In this document: piece after piece, positions 6,497 to 7,354 of the stretch
How the letters are laid out: each line of letters starts with the position of its first letter
Position numbering within the stretch: the first letter of the stretch is position 1
Assembly: GCA_013696265.1 (NCBI GenBank)
Contig: JACCYX010000545.1
Location: forward strand, 1 to 7,354
Length of the DNA stretch: 7,354 bases
Source of the DNA: Chloroflexia bacterium
Lineage (GTDB): Bacteria > Chloroflexota > Chloroflexia > Thermomicrobiales > UBA6265
Reading direction: 5' to 3'
Position numbers and translations under genes: made by a program
Notes under the pieces: model-generated
What the model saw: the letters and a program-made list of their open reading frames with translations, nothing else
Databases searched by the model: none
Told to the model about the DNA's origin: nothing

Positions 6497-7354
6497 CTAA
6501 TCGTGGTGTCCCGATGGCTCGATGCGAAGGGTTCGCGGAGCCTGGCGGCGCGCCACTGCCGGCACGGTGACGATGACCGGTTCCGGGGCGGTCTTGAACC
6601 GGCTGGCCAATGTCTCGAACGACTGGAAGGCGATGCCGGCGGCCAGTGGCAGCCAGAGTTCGCCGGCGCGGGTCAGCAACGTGGCCCCGATCGCGGCTGC
6701 GGGCGGCACGCCCAACCGCTGCAACGCCACCGCCATGCTGACTTCGACGAAGCCGATGCCCTGGAAAACCGGGGCGACCATCAGGAAGACCATGCCGACG
6801 ACGTAGGCCATCAGCGGCACATGGATGTCGGGGTGGTGCCCGACGGCCCGGAGCGCGAAGGTGAGCATCAGGACGCCGGCGAGCTTGGTCGCCATCATCA
6901 GCGCGAACGGACCGCTCAACGCGGGAATCGAAATGTCGTGCCGGCGAATCTGGGCAAGGAACTTCAGCCCCTTGCGTGGCAGGCGCGAGAGCAACCAGTG
7001 GGGCGGTTTCGCCGAACGCAGGGCCAAGCCCAGGAGCGCGGCTGTTCCGCCAACGATCAGGATCAGGCCACCCGTGCCGGCGATGAGCAGGGCCGAAGGT
7101 TCCTGGACGAACAGCACGGGCAGCAAGAGGAGGAGGAAGGCGAAATTGCCGATCACGCTCTTGATGGACACCGCGAGCAGGGCGTCGGCCGGGCGGATCC
7201 CGCGGTTCCGTAGCGTATGCACGAACACCAGCACGGACGACGGTCCACCGACCGGCGTCACGGTGCCGACCACGACGCGTTTGAGGTGGACCCCGACGAG
7301 GGTATCGAGCCGGACCTTGTGGCCGAGTTTGTTCAGCAGCGTGCGGTAGGTGCC
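6497..7354 (-). CDS. Polytopic membrane protein of the LPG-synthase TM/flippase-like (UPF0104) type, partial (runs off right edge)
   Basis: The frame is open to base 7354, so the N-terminus is missing and 285 residues are visible. It is rich in hydrophobic helices, at about visible residues 66-83, 88-112, 149-168, 181-197 and 219-243. Small-residue motifs are typical of the family related to the MprF N-terminal domain and AglD: VTPVGGPSS (about 32-40) and APVFQGIGFVEVSMAVALQR (194-213), followed by a helix containing LLTRAGELWLPLAAG. Known members act in lipid or lipid-linked substrate flipping or aminoacyl-lipid synthesis, but most are uncharacterised, so no substrate can be given. The C-terminus is a soluble, basic-then-acidic tail of about 35 residues ending GHHD. 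A GTG at 7273 could start a shorter protein, but the frame upstream of it continues family-like sequence (HKVRLDTLVGVHLKRV), so it is internal. It is transcribed toward tkt with a 156-nt gap; a functional link to the pentose phosphate genes is unlikely. Confidence 0.82.
   Translation of the reverse strand, partial: GTYRTLLNKLGHKVRLDTLVGVHLKRVVVGTVTPVGGPSSVLVFVHTLRNRGIRPADALLAVSIKSVIGNFAFLLLLLPVLFVQEPSALLIAGTGGLILIVGGTAALLGLALRSAKPPHWLLSRLPRKGLKFLAQIRRHDISIPALSGPFALMMATKLAGVLMLTFALRAVGHHPDIHVPLMAYVVGMVFLMVAPVFQGIGFVEVSMAVALQRLGVPPAAAIGATLLTRAGELWLPLAAGIAFQSFETLASRFKTAPEPVIVTVPAVARRQAPRTLRIEPSGHHD

Noticed and set aside
6503..7213. 236-codon plus-strand open frame opposite the membrane protein
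   Set aside because: Very rich in Gln, Glu, Asp and Arg, as expected for the reverse complement of hydrophobic codons.
1..7354. CRISPR array, tRNA or rRNA genes, complete insertion sequence
   Set aside because: No regularly spaced direct repeats, no cloverleaf or rRNA-like sequence and no transposase frame were seen on either strand.

Overview
This window is a GC-rich bacterial chromosome segment in which every supportable gene lies on the minus strand, so it reads from right to left. In transcription order it holds the 3' part of a polytopic membrane protein gene of the lysylphosphatidylglycerol-synthase/flippase-like type (open at the right edge), then tkt (transketolase), tal (transaldolase), gnd (6-phosphogluconate dehydrogenase) and the 5' two-thirds of zwf (glucose-6-phosphate dehydrogenase, open at the left edge). 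The long open frames on the plus strand are antisense shadows of these genes.

The four enzymes form a pentose phosphate cluster. Zwf and Gnd carry out the two NADPH-yielding oxidative steps. Tkt and Tal shuffle the resulting pentose phosphates back to fructose-6-phosphate and glyceraldehyde-3-phosphate. 6-phosphogluconolactonase and the ribulose-5-phosphate isomerase and epimerase are not visible here. tkt and tal are separated by 44 nt and are almost certainly co-transcribed. gnd and zwf are each set off by a longer gap (214 and about 338 nt), and each gap carries a structured repeat.

The organism cannot be named from the sequence alone. The GC content, the actinobacterial-style tkt-tal pairing, and the form of the Zwf N-terminus and of Tkt suggest Chloroflexota (Thermomicrobia/Sphaerobacter-like) or a related GC-rich terrabacterial lineage. 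That is inference from memory of family sequences.

No new multi-gene system is visible. The most interesting material is non-coding: (1) a 77-bp twin-hairpin palindrome at 1234-1310 whose two halves differ only at positions that keep both stems paired; (2) a 132-bp element at 2889-3020 bounded by perfect 32-bp inverted repeats, which looks like a small non-autonomous mobile element or large REP-type unit; (3) a perfect 9-bp hairpin and a G-quadruplex motif in the zwf leader. These elements sit exactly at the gene junctions and could divide the operon into separately expressed or processed blocks.
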